A stretch of DNA of 64,000 nt from Gymnothorax reevesii. Its lineage: Eukaryota; Chordata; Actinopteri; Anguilliformes; Muraenidae. The notes beneath the pieces were generated by a model. That model worked only from the letters and a program-made list of their open reading frames with translations, ran no database searches and was not told the DNA's origin. The position numbers and the translations under genes were made by a program. The stretch covers positions 68,124,712 to 68,188,711 of the forward strand of contig CM056581.1 in the NCBI GenBank assembly GCA_029721435.1, in the 5' to 3' direction. Below are positions 12,501-24,800 of this stretch, one piece after another (the stretch's first letter is position 1; each line of letters starts with the position of its first letter).

Positions 12501-15500
12501 ACCATCCCCCCTACACCAGGCCTATGAGCCGTTACCATGTTCCCTTCACCAGGCCAACGAGCCGTTACCATCTCCCATACTGCAGGGCTACAAGCCATCA
12601 CCATCTCCCCTACACGAGCCCTACGAGCTGTTACTATGTCCCCTTCACTAGGCCAAAGAGCTATTACCATCTACCATACAACCAAGCCGAAGAGCCGGTA
12701 TCGTCTCCCCAACACCAGGCCAACTGGCCGTTACCATCTCCCCTTCTCCAGGCTAACAAGACAATATCATCACCCCAACACTGGGCCAACGAGCCGTTAC
12801 CATCTCTCCTTCACCAAGCCAACGAGACTACCACCTCCTCTTCACCAGGCCAGCGAGCCATAACCATCTCCCCTACTCCAGGGCTATCAGCCATTACCAT
12901 TTCCCCTAGACCAGATATACGAGCCGTTACCATCTCTCCTACACAATGCATACGAGCCGTTACCATCTCCCCATACGCCAGGCCAACTAGCCATTACCAT
13001 CTCCTCTACACCAGGCCTATGAGCTGTTACCATATCCCCTTCACCAGGCTAACGACCCGTTGCCATCTCCCCTACACCAGGCTTACGAGCCGTTACAATC
13101 TCCCCTACACCAGGCCTGCGAGCCGTAACCAACTGACCTACACGAGGGCTTCGAGCCGTGACCATTTCCCCTACACCAGACCTATGAGCCGTTACCATCT
13201 TCTCTTCAACAGGCCAAAGAGCCATTACCAACTCCCCTACACCAGGCCTATGAGCCGTTACGATCTTACGTACACCAGGCCTATGAGCCGTTACCATCTC
13301 CCCTACACAATGCATACGAGCCGTTACCATCTCCCCATATGCCAGGCCAACTAACCATTACCATCTCCCCTTCACCAGGCCAACGAGCCGTTGCCATCTC
13401 CCCTACTCCAGGCCTATTAGCCATTACCATCTCCCCTACACCAGGCTTACGAGCCGTTACCATCTCCCCTACGCCTGGAGAACGAGCCGTTACCATCTCC
13501 CTTACACCAGGCCTACGAGCCGTGACCATCTCCCCTGCACCAGGCCGTTGAGCCGTTACCATCTTCCCTACACCAGGCCAACGAGCCGTTTACATCTCCC
13601 CAACACCAGGTCTACGAGCCGTTTCCATCTCCCCTAACACCAGACCAACGAGCCTTTACCATCTTCCCTACACAAGGCCTACGAGCCATTACCAACTCCC
13701 CTAAACCAGGCCTACGAGCCGTAACCAACTCACCTCCACTAGGGCTTCGAGCCGTTTACATTTCCCCTACACCAGGCTTACGAGCCGTTACCATCTCCCC
13801 TACACCAGGCCAACGAGCCGTTGTATCTCCCGTACACCAGGCCTACGAGCCGTTACCATCTCCCCTACACCAGGCTTACGAGCCGTTACCATCTCCCCTA
13901 CACCAGGCCAACGAGCCGTTGCATCTCCCGTACACCAGGCCTACGAGCCGTTACCATCTCCCCTACACAAGGCCTACGAGCCATTACCAACTCTCCTAAA
14001 CCAGGCCTACGAGCCGTAACCAACTCACCTCCACTAGGGCTTCGAGCCGTTTCCATTTCCCCTACACCAGGCTTACGAGCCGTTACCATCTCCCCTACAC
14101 CAGGCCAACGAGCCGTTGCATCTCCCGTACACCAGGCCTACGAGCCGTTACCATCTCCCCTACACCAGGCTTACGAGCCGTTACCATCTCCCCTACGCCT
14201 GGACAACGAGCCATCACCATCTCCCCTACGCCTGGACAATGAGCCGTTGCATCTCCCGTACACCAGGCCAACGAGCCGTTACCATCTCCACTACAGAAGG
14301 CCTACGAGCCATTATCACCTCCCCTAAACCAGGCCTACGAGCCGTAACCAACTCGACTACACTAGGGCTTCGAGCCGTTACAATTTCCCCTACACCAGGC
14401 CTACATGCCTGTACCATCTTCCCTACACCAGGCCAACGATCCGTTGCATCTCTTGTGCACCAGGCCTACGAGCCATTACCAGCTCCCCTACGCCTGGACA
14501 ACAAGCCATTACCATCTCCCCTACACCTGGACAACGAGCCGTTGCATCTCCCGTACACCAGGCCTATGAGCCGTTACCATCTCCATAACACCAGGCTTAC
14601 GAGCCATTACCATCTCTCCTACGCCTGGACAACAAGCCATTACCATCTCCCCTACGCCTGGACAACGAGCCGTAACCAACTCACCTCCACTAGGGCTTCG
14701 AGCCGTTTCCATTTCCCCTACACCAGACCTATGAGCCGTTACCATCTTCTCTTCAACAGGCCAACGAGCTGTTACCAACTCCCCTACACCAGGCTTACGA
14801 GCCGTTACCATCTCCCCTACACCAGGCCAACGAGCCGTTGCATCTCCCGTACACCAGGCCTACGAGCCGTTACCATCTCCCCTACACCAGGCTTACGAGC
14901 TGTTACCATCTCCCCTACGCCTGGACAACGAGCCATTACCATCTCCCCTACGCCTGGAGAATGAGCCGTTGCATCTCCCGTACACCAGGCCAACGAGCCG
15001 TTACCATCTCCACTACAGAAGGCCTACGAGCCATTATCATCTCCCCTAAACCAGGCCTACGAGCCGTAACCAACTCGACTACACTAGGGCTTCGAGCCGT
15101 TACAATTTCCCCTACACCAGGCCTACATGCCTGTACCATCTTCCCTACACCAGGCCAACGATCCGTTGCATCTCCCGTGCACCAGGCCTACGAGCCGTTA
15201 CCAGCTCCCCTACGCCTGGACAACAAGCCATTACCATCTCCCCTACACCTGGACAACGAGCCGTTGCATCTCCCGTACACCAGGCCTATGAGCCGTTACC
15301 ATCTCCATAACACCAGGCTTACGAGCCATTACCATCTCTCCTACGCCTGGACAACGAGCCATTACCATCTCCCCTACGCCTGGACAACGAGCCATTACCA
15401 TCTCCCCTCCACCAGGCCTTCGAGCCGTTACCATCTCCCCTTCACCAGACCAACGAGCCGTTACCATCTCCACTACAGAAGGCCTAAGAGCCATTATCAT

Positions 15501-15998
15501 CTCCCCTAACCCAGGCCTACGAGCCGTAACCAACTCGCCTACACTAGGGCTTCGAGCTGTTACAATTTCCCCTACAGCAGGCCTACGTGCTGGTACCATC
15601 TTCCCGACACCAGGCCAACGAGCCGTTACCATCTCCCTTACACAAAATCTACGAGCCGTAAACATTCCCCCAACACCAGGCCAACGATCCGTTTCCATCT
15701 CCCCTTCACCAGGCCAACGAGCCAATACCATCTCCCCTACAACAGGCCTATGAGCCGTTACCATCTCCATAACACCAGACCAATGACTCGTTACCATCTC
15801 CCCTACACCAGGCCCACGAGCTGTTACCATCTTCCCTTCACCTGGCCAATGAGCCGTGACCATCTCCCTTAAACCAGGCCAACGAGCCGTTACAATCTCC
15901 CCTACACCAGGCCTACGACCCGGTACCATCTCCCCTTCACCAGGCCAACGATTGGTTACCAACTCCCCTACACCAGGCCAACGAGCCGTTACCATCTC
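9526..15998. repeat. 33-bp minisatellite, block 1
   Basis: About 195 tandem copies of a 33-bp unit, GAGCCGTTACCATCTCCCCT followed by ACACCAGGCCTAC or ACACCAGGCCAAC. The + strand is strongly C-rich: the consensus has 15 C, 5 G, 7 A and 6 T. Because 33 is 11 codons and the consensus lacks stops in all three forward frames and at least one reverse frame, the block carries long repetitive open frames, the longest at 11,765-13,354. There is no start context, splice structure, non-repetitive domain or recognisable family, so I call this non-coding. From about 13,800 to 15,400 many monomers are a 32-bp variant with TTGCATC in place of TTACCATC. Its second half (from about 12,500) is repeated at 18,480-20,725. 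Confidence 0.93.
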
Positions 15999-17160
15999 TG
16001 TGGAAACATTTTATATTGATTCATTTAATTATGATTAATTGCTTATCCTTGCTTGCTAATATTATGTTTTAGTTCACAACTTCATAGGCCTAGAGTGTGT
16101 GTGTGTGCTTACATATTTCTGATTTAGCAGGGGCCTGCATAACTGTACTAGTGTGTCACTTGTTATGGCCCCAATTTGTTATTACATTTACAACACAACA
16201 GCAACAGCAAGGGATGACAGACGCAGTTTTAAAAACTTAAACACATTTAATGAACAGACAACTAAACAACTAACAACGCTACTGACCAAGATTGATTAAC
16301 AAGACAAAAAAACTGAAATATTTACAGTCCCTTTTAGGTGGGGTGGCTTGGTGATGTCCTTCCTGGGTGAGATAAATGCTCTATGGGGCAAAAATCCACA
16401 AAAGAAACTTCACAGGTCTTGAACAGAATGACAGGTCTGGTCACATGTATCCTTCTTCTTGCAATTTCTCCTACCCCTTTACTGTCTCAATTCTCCCCTT
16501 TATATACTCTTTTGCAGACCCCTCCCACCTTTTAGACCTTTTTTTTCTTTTCTCTGGGACTTGTTTCAGACATGCCCAAAACATGCCCAAACCTAGCTCC
16601 AGTCTGAGGTTAACAAAAAAAAGGTAAATACTGCCACCCAGTGACCTATATTCACATTACACATGACATGTAGCCTATCAAAAGTCATGACAACTTGAAT
16701 GTCAGTACAAAGGACAAGATGTTTTTCTCTTTCTCTAAGTTTATGTGTTTATAGAAAGCTCCGGAACCCATAACAAGATAAGCTGGAGCCAGAGCTGAGA
16801 GAGAAGGCAGGTGCTCTCCTCCCTGGCTAGATGTGTGTGTATCCCGAGACAACTTGACGTGGTTACGTACCGACTTGACGCTGTTGCGTGCGACGGCAAA
16901 GGCTTGCGTGATGTATAAATCTGCACAAGGGAAGGAGAACGCCATGGAGTATTCCTACAAATACCAGAGAACTTTCTATTTGTGTTTCCTCCTCCATTTT
17001 GCTGACTTGACTTTGTATGGGGATCCTTTTTTGCAAAAAATTAAACGGACGTTGGCTTGGATATTAACTACTCTGTCTCCGACTGATTTTTTCTCTGGGT
17101 TGTCTTAGTTTCTTTTTGCGAAGGTAATACCAGGAATGTGAAATCAAAGTTCTTTTAGCA
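15999..17160 (+). mobile_element. Solo LTR-like element, copy 1
   Basis: A 1,162-bp non-satellite segment that begins TGTGGAAACA and ends TTTTAGCA, so it has the TG...CA ends typical of LTRs. It is flanked by a direct ATCTC (15,994-15,998 and 17,161-17,165), a 5-bp target duplication within a minisatellite monomer. Near its 3' end are a TATA-like TATAAAT at 16,914 and an ATTAAA at 17,040, spaced as a promoter and polyadenylation signal would be in an LTR. No internal retroelement coding sequence is attached, which is why I read it as a solo LTR left by recombination. It encloses a 446-bp dispersed segment (16,161-16,606) also found in the transposon island. Small open frames inside show no recognisable domain. 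Confidence 0.65.
16161..16606. repeat. Dispersed segment D, copy 1 (inside solo LTR)
   Basis: This 446-bp stretch, from TGTTATGGCCCCAATTTG to CCAGTCTG, matches 34,240-34,694 in a different context, so it is an interspersed element of its own. Shared landmarks include CAACAGCAACAGCAAGGGAT, GGGGTGGCTTGGTGATG and ACAGGTCTTGAACAGAATGA. On the minus strand it carries a TATATAAAGGGG core-promoter-like word (about 16,500). Terminal repeats and target duplications were not resolved, so its class is unknown; an LTR fragment is one possibility. Confidence 0.6.
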
Positions 17161-20100
17161 ATCTCTCAAACACCTGGGCAATTAGCCATTACCATCGCCC
17201 CTACACCAGGGCTACCAGCCGTCACCATCTCCCCAACACCAGGCCTAAAAGCTCTTACTATCTACCCTACACCAAGCCAACGAGCCGTTACCATCTCCCC
17301 AACACCAGGCCAACAAGCCGTTACCATCTCCCCTTCTTCAGGCCAACGAGACGTTACCATCACCCCTACACCGGGCCAATGAGCCGTTACCATCTCTCCT
17401 ACACCCGGTCTATGAGCCGTTACCATGTTCCCTTCACCAGGCCAACGAGCCGTTACCACGCCCCCCACACCAGGGCTACGAGCCGTCACCATCTCCCCTA
17501 CACCAGCCCTACGAGCTGTTACTATCTCCCCTTCACCAGGCCATTGAGCCAATACCATCTACTCAACAACAGGCCGAAGAGCCGGTATCGTCTCCCCAAC
17601 ACCAGACCATCGAGCCGTTACCATCTTTCCTTCTCCAGGCCAACGAGACGTTACCATCACCGCTACACCGGGACAACGAGCCGTTACCATCTCTCCTACA
17701 ACCGGCCAACGAGCCGTTACCATCTCCCCTACACCAGGCCTTTGAGCCGTTACCGTCTCCCCTTCACCAGGCCAACGAGCCGTTACCATCTCCCCTCCAC
17801 CAGGCCAATGATCCGTTACCATCTCCCCTACACCAGGCATACGAGCCGTAACCATCTCCCCTACGCCAGGCCAAAAAGCCGTTACCATCTCCCCTCCACC
17901 AGGCCAATGATCCGTTACCATCTCCCCTACACCAGGCATACGAGCCGTAACCATCTCCCCTACGCCAGGCCAAAAAGCCGTGACCATCACCTCTACACCA
18001 GGGCAATTAGCCGTTACCATCACCCCTACACCAAGCCAACCAGCCGTGACCATCTCACCAACACCAGGACTATGAGCCGTTACCATCTCCCATTCACCAG
18101 GTCAAAGAGCTGTTTTTTTCGCCCCTACACCAAGCCAACGAGCTGTTACCATCCCCCCTACACCAGGCCTATGAGCCGTTACCATGTTCCCTTCACCAGG
18201 CCAACGAGCCGTTACCATCTCCCCTACACCAGGGCAATTGGCCGTTACCATCACCCCTACACCAGGGCTACCAGCGGTCACCATCTCCTCAACAACAGGC
18301 CTATGAGCTGTAACTATCTCCCCTACACCAAGCCAACCAGCCGTGACCATCTCCCAAACACCAAGACTAGGACCTGTTACCATCTCCCATTCACCAGGTC
18401 AAAGAGCTGATTTTTCTCCCCTACACCAAGCCAACGAGCCGTTACCATCTCCCCTACACCAGGCCTATGAGCCATTACCATGTTTTCTTCACCAAGCCAA
18501 CGAGCCGTTACCATCTCCCATACTGCAGGGCTACAAGCCATCACCATCTCCCCTACACGAGCCCTACGAGCTGTTACTATGTCCCCTTCACTAGGCCAAA
18601 GAGCTATTACCATCTACCATACACCAAGCCGAAGAGCCAGTATCGTCTCCCCAACACCAGGCCAATTGGCCGTTACCATCTCCCCTTCTCCAGGCTAACG
18701 AGACAATATCATCACCCCAACACTGGGCCAACGAGCCTTTACCATCTCTCCTTCACCAAGCCAACGAGACTACCACCTCCTCTTCACCAGGCCAGCGAGC
18801 CGTAACTATCTCCCCTACTCCAGGGCTATCAGCCATTACCATTTCCCCTAGACCAGATATACGAGCCGTTACCATCTCTCCTACACAATGCATACGAGCC
18901 GTTACCATCTCTCCATACGCCAGGCCAACTAGCCATTACCATCTCCTCTACACCAGGCCTATGAGCTGTTACCATATCCCCTTCACCAGGCCAACGACCC
19001 GTTGCCATCTCCCCTACACCAGGCTTACGAGCCGTTACGATCTCCCCTACACCAGGCCTGCGAGCCGTAACCAACTGACCTACACGAGGGCTTCGAGCCG
19101 TGACCATTTCCCCTACACCAGATCTATGAGCCGTTACCATCTTCTCTTCAACAGGTCAAAGAGCCGTTACCAACTCCCCTACACCAGGCCTATGAGCCGT
19201 TACGATCTTACGTACACCAGGCCTATGAGCCGTTACCATCTCCCCTACACAATGCATACGAGCCGTTACCATCTCCCCATATGCCAGGCCAACTAACCAT
19301 TACCATCTCCCCTTCACCAGGCCAACGAGCCGTTGCCATCTCCCCTACTCCAGGCCTATGAGCCATTACCATCTCCCCTACACCAGGCATATGAGCCGTT
19401 ACCATCTCCCATACGCCTGGAGAACGAGCCGTTACCATCTCCCCTACACCAGGCCTACGAGCCGTGACCATCTCCCCTAACACCAGACCAACGAGCCTTT
19501 ACCATCTTCCCTACACAAGGCCTACGAGCCATTACCAACTCCCCTAAACCAGGCCTACGAGCCGTAACCAACTCACCTCCACTAGGGCTTCGAGCCGTTT
19601 CCATTTCCCCTACACCAGACCTATGAGCCGTTACCATCTTCTCTTCAACAGGCCAACGAGCTGTTACCAACTCCCCTACACCAGGCTTACAAGCCGTTAC
19701 CATCTCCCCTACACCAGGCCAACGAGCCGTTGCATCTCCCGTACACCAGGCCTACGAGCCGTTACCATCTCCCCTACACCAGGCTTACGAGCCGTTACCA
19801 ACTCCCCTACGCCTAGACAATGAGCCGTTGCATCTCCCGTACACCAGGCCAACGAGCCGTTACCATCTCCACTACAGAAGGCCTACGAGCCATTATCATC
19901 TCCCCTAAACCAGGCCTACGAGCCGTAACCAACTCGACTACACTAGGGCTTCGAGCCGTTACAATTTCCCCTACACCAGGCCTACGTGCCTGTACCATCT
20001 TCCCTACACCAGGCCAACGATCCGTTGCATCTCCCGTGCACCAGGCCTACGAGCCGTTACCAGCTCCCCTACGCCTGAACAACAAGCCATTACCATCTCC

Positions 20101-20725
20101 CCTACACCTGGACAACGAGCCGTTGCATCTCCCGTACACAAGGCCTACGAGCCGTTACCATCTCTCCTACACCAGGCTTACGAGCCATTACCATCTCCCC
20201 TACGCCTGGACAACGAGCCATTACCATCTCCCCTACGCCTGGACAACGAGCCATTACCATCTCCCCTCCACCAGGCCTTCGAGCCGTTACCATCTCCCCT
20301 TCACCAGACCAACGAGCCGTTACCATCTCCACTACAGAAGGCCTAAGAGCCATTATCATCTCCCCCAACCCAGGCCTGCGAGCCGTAACCAACTCGCCTA
20401 CACTAGGGCTTCGAGCTGTTACAATTTCCCCTACACCAGGCCTACGTGCTGGTACCATCTTCCCTACACCAGGCTAACAAGCCGTTACCATCTCCCCTAC
20501 ACAAAATCTACGAGCCGTAAACATTCCCCCAACACCAGGCCAACGATCCGTTTCCATCTCCCCTTCACCAGGCCAACGAGCCAATACCATCTCCCCTACA
20601 ACAGGCCTATGAGCCGTTACCATCTCCATAACACCAGACCAATGACTCGTTACCATCTCCCCTACACCAGGCCCACGAGCTGTTACCATCTTCCCTTCAC
20701 CTGGCCAACGAGCCGTTACCATCTC
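17161..20725. repeat. 33-bp minisatellite, block 2
   Basis: About 108 further copies of the 33-bp unit. The first part (17,166-17,760) is nearly repeated at 21,891-22,440. From about 18,480 the block is a copy of block 1 from 12,537 onward (offset 5,943 bp). The offset has fallen to 4,727 bp by the solo LTR, so roughly 1.2 kb of monomers is absent from this copy relative to block 1. The monomer around 18,090-18,120, with a GAGCTGTTTTTTTCGCCCC variant, is also shared with block 1 (12,450-12,475) and helps anchor the alignment. Confidence 0.9.
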
Positions 20726-21885
20726 TGTGGAAACATTTTATATTGATTCATTTAATGATTATTAATTGCTTATCCTTGCTTGCTAATATTATGTTTTAGT
20801 TCACAACTTCATAAGCCTAGAGTGTGTGTGTGTGCTTACATATTTCTGATTTAGCAGGGGCCTGCATAACTGTACTAGTGTGTCACTTGTTATGGCCCCA
20901 ATTTGTTATTACATTTACAACACAACAGCAACAGCAAGGGATGACAGACGCAGTTTTAAAAACTTAAACACATTTAATGAACAGACAACTAAACAACTAA
21001 CAACGCTACTGACCAAGATTGATTAACAAGAAAAAAACAGAAATATTTACAGTCCCTTTTTGGTGGGGTGGCTTGGTGATGTCCTTCCTGGGTGAGATAA
21101 ATGCTCTATGGGGCAAAAATCCACAAAAGAAACTTCACAGGTCTTGAACAGAATGACAGGTCTGGTCACATGTATCCTTCTTCTTGCAATTTCTACTACC
21201 CCTTTACTGTCTCAATTCTCCCCTTTATATACTCTTTTGCAGACCCCTCCCACCTTTTAGACCTTTTTTTTCTTTTCTCTGGGACTTGTTTCAGACATGC
21301 CCAAAAGATGCCCAAACCTAGCTCCAGTCTGAGGTTAACAAAAAAAAGGTAAATACTGCCACCCAGTGACCTATATTCACATTACACATGACATGTAGCC
21401 TATCAAAAGTCATGACAACTTGAATGTCAGTACAAAGGACAAGATGTTTTTCTCTTTCTCTAAGTTTATGTGTTTATAGAAAGCTCCGGAACCCATAACA
21501 AGATAAGCTGGAGCCAGAGCTGAGAGAGAAGGCAGGTGCTCTCCTCCCTGGCTAGATGTGTGTGTATCCCGAGACAACTTGACGTGGTTACGTACCGACT
21601 TGACGCTGTTGCGTGCGACGGCAAAGGCTTGCGTGATGTATAAATCTGCACAAGGGAAGGAGAACGCCATGGAGTATTCCTACAAATACCAGAGAACTTT
21701 CTATTTGTGTTTCCTCCTCCATTTTGCTGACTTGACTTTGTATGGGGATCCTTTTTTGCAAAAAATTAAACGGACGTTGGCTTGGATATTAACTACTCTG
21801 TCTCCGACTGATTTTTTCTCTGGGTTGTCTTAGTTTCTTTTTGCGAAGGTAATACCAGGAATGTGAAATCAAAGTTCTTTTAACA
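20726..21885 (+). mobile_element. Solo LTR-like element, copy 2
   Basis: A second copy of the 15,999-17,160 element, 1,160 bp, with the same ends (TGTGGAAACA...TTTTAACA), the same flanking ATCTC (20,721-20,725 and 21,886-21,890) and the same minisatellite neighbours. By eye it differs from copy 1 at fewer than a dozen positions, including a 2-bp net deletion in an A-rich run. Identical target sites show that it arose by duplication of the surrounding DNA, not by a second insertion. Confidence 0.65.
20888..21331. repeat. Dispersed segment D, copy 2 (inside solo LTR)
   Basis: The duplicate of 16,161-16,606, carried within the second solo LTR-like element. It begins TGTTATGGCCCC and ends CCAGTCTG. 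Confidence 0.6.
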
Positions 21886-24800
21886 ATCTCTCAAACACCT
21901 GGGCAATTAGCCATTACCATCGCCCCTACACCAGGGCTACCAGCCGTCACCATCTCCCCAACACCAGGCCTAAAAGCTCTTACTATCTCCCCTACACCAA
22001 GCCAACGAGCCGTTACCATCTCCCCAACACCAGGCCAACAAGCCGTTACCATCTCCCCTTCTCCAGGCCAACGAGACGTTACCATCACCCCTACACCGGG
22101 CCAACGAGCCGTTACCATGTTCCCTTCACCAGGCCAACGAGGCGTTACCACGCCCCCTACACCAGGGCTACGAGCCGTCACCATCTCCCCTACACCAGCC
22201 CTACGAGCTGTTACTATCTCCCCTTCACCAGGCCAAAGAGCCAATACCATCTACTCAACAACAGGCTGAAGAGCCGGTATCGTCTTCCCAACACCAGACC
22301 ATCGAGCCGTTACCATCTTCCCTTCTCCAGGCCAACGAGACGTTACCATCACCGCTACACCGGGACCACGAGCCGTTACCATCTCTCCTACAACCGGCCA
22401 ACGAGCCGTTACCATCTCCCCTACACCAGGCCTTTGAGCAGTTACCGTCTCCCCTTCACCAGGCCAACGAGCCGTTACCGTCTCCCCTTCACCAGGCCAA
22501 CGAGCCGTTACCATCTCCCCTCCACCAGGCCAATGATCCGTTACCATCTCCCCTACACCAGGCATACGAGCCGTAACCATCTCCCCTACGCCAGGCCAAA
22601 AAGCCGTTACCATCACCTCTACACCAGGACTATGAGCCGTTACCATCTGCCATTCACCAGGCCTATAAGCCGTTACCATGTTCCCTTCACCAGGCCTACG
22701 AGCCGTTACCATCTCCCCTATACCAGGCTTAGGAGCCCTGACCATCTCCCCAACACCAGACCTATGAGCCGTTTCCATCTGCCCTACACCAGGCCTATAA
22801 ACCGAAACCATCTCCCCTTCACCAGGCCAACGAGCCGTTACCATCTCCCCTACACATTGCCTATGAGCGGTTACCATCTCCCCTACACCAGGCATACGAG
22901 CCGTAACCATCTCCCCTACGCCAGGCCAAAAAGCCGTTACCATCACCTCTACACCAGGACTATGAGCCGTTACCATCTCCCATTCACCAGGCCTATGAGC
23001 CGTTACTATGTTCCCTTCACCAGGCCAACGAGCCGTTACCATCTCCCCTACACCAGGGCTACGAGCCGTGACCATCTCCCCTACACCAGGCCTATGAGCC
23101 GTTACTATGTTCCCTTCACCAGGCCAACGAGCCGTTACCATCTCCCCTACACCAGGGCTACAAGCCGTCACCATCTCCCCTACACCAGCCCTACAAGCTG
23201 TTACTATCTCCCCTTCACCAGGCAAGAGAGCCAATACCATCTAGCTTACACTAGGTCGAAGAGCCGGTATTGTCTCCCCAACACCAGGCTAACGAGCCGT
23301 TACCATCGCCCCTTCTCCAGGCAAACGAGCCAGTACCATCTCCCTTCCACTAGGCCAATGAACCGTGACCATCTCCCCGACACCAGGCATACAAGCCGTT
23401 ACCATCTCCCGCACACATAGCCTATGAGCGGTTACCATCTCCTCTACACCAGGCATACGAGCCGTAACCATCTCTCCTACGCCAGGCTATTGAGCCGTTA
23501 CCATCACCTCTACACCAGGCCTCGGGCCGTTACCATCACCCCTATACCAGGCCAACGAGCCGTTACCATCTCCCCTACACCAGGCCTACGCGCAGGAACC
23601 ATCTCCCCTTCACCAGGTTAACGAGCCGTTACCATCTCCCCTACACCTGGCCTACGAGCCGTTACCATCTCCCCCATACCAGACTTAGGAGCCCTGACCA
23701 TCTCCCCAACACCAGGCCTATGAGCCGTTTCCATCTGCCCTACACCAGGCCTATAAACCGTAACCATCTCCCCTTCACCAGGCCAACGACCCGTTACCAT
23801 CTCCCCGACATCTCTCCTACACCAGGCATACGAGCCGGAACCATTTCCCCTACGCCAGGCTAATAAGCCGTTATCATCACCTCTACACCTGGCCAACAAG
23901 CTGTTAACATCTCCCCTAAACCAGGCCTACGAGCCGTAACCAACTCGCCTACACTAGGGCTTCGAGCCTTTACAATTTCCCCTACACCAGGCTTACGTGC
24001 CGGTACCATCTTCCCTACACCAGGCCAACGAGCCGTTGCCATCTCCCCTAAACCAGCCCAACGAGCCGTTACCATCTCCCCTACACCAGGCCTACATGCC
24101 GTTTCCATGTCCCTTACGCCAGGCCAACAAGCTGTAACCATCTCCCCTATACCTGGCCTATGATTCTTTATCCTCTCCTACACCAGGCATAGGAGCCGTC
24201 ACCATCTCCCTTACGCCAGGCCAACGAGCCGTTACCATCTCAACTACGCCAGGCCAATAAGCCTTTATCATCTCATTTATACCAGGCCTACCAGCCGTTA
24301 CCATCTCCCCTACGCCAGGCTAACGAGCCGTTACCATCTCCCCTGCACCAGGCTTAAGAGCAATAACAATCTCCCCTTTCCCAGGCCTACGAGCCGTTAC
24401 CATCTCCCCTATTCCAGGCTTAGGAGCCCTGACCATCTCCCCAACACCAGGCCTACGAACTGTTTCCATCTCCCCTTCGCCAGGCCAACGAGCCATTACC
24501 ATCTCCCCTACACCAGGACTACAAGCCGTTACCATTTTTCCTACACCAAGCCTATGAGCCGTTTCCATCTGCCCTACACCAAGCCTACAACCCGGTACCA
24601 TCTCCCCTTCACCAGGCCTATGAACCGTTACCATCTCCCCTTCACCAGGCCAACGAGCCGTTACCATCTCCCCTATACCAGGCCTACAACCCGGTACCAT
24701 CTCCCCTTCACCAGGCCAACAAGCCGTTACCATCTCCCCTACACCAGGCCTACAACCCGGTACCATCTCCCCTTCACCAGGACAACGAGCGGTTACCATC

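Noticed and set aside
11765..13354. 529-codon open frame of 11-residue repeats as a secreted or structural repeat protein
   Set aside because: The same DNA is open in other frames on both strands, the frame is set only by the 33-bp period, and there is no signal peptide, unique domain, promoter or splice structure.
9526..15998. CRISPR-like array of short repeats
   Set aside because: Repeats are directly adjacent with no unique spacers, and no cas-like genes exist; the context is eukaryotic.
16833..17108. 91-codon frame in the solo LTR-like element (also at 21,558)
   Set aside because: No recognisable domain, overlaps the presumed promoter and polyadenylation region, and is duplicated only because the whole segment is.
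20726..21885. Second independent insertion of the solo LTR
   Set aside because: Target duplication and flanking monomers are identical to the first copy, which indicates duplication of the whole region.
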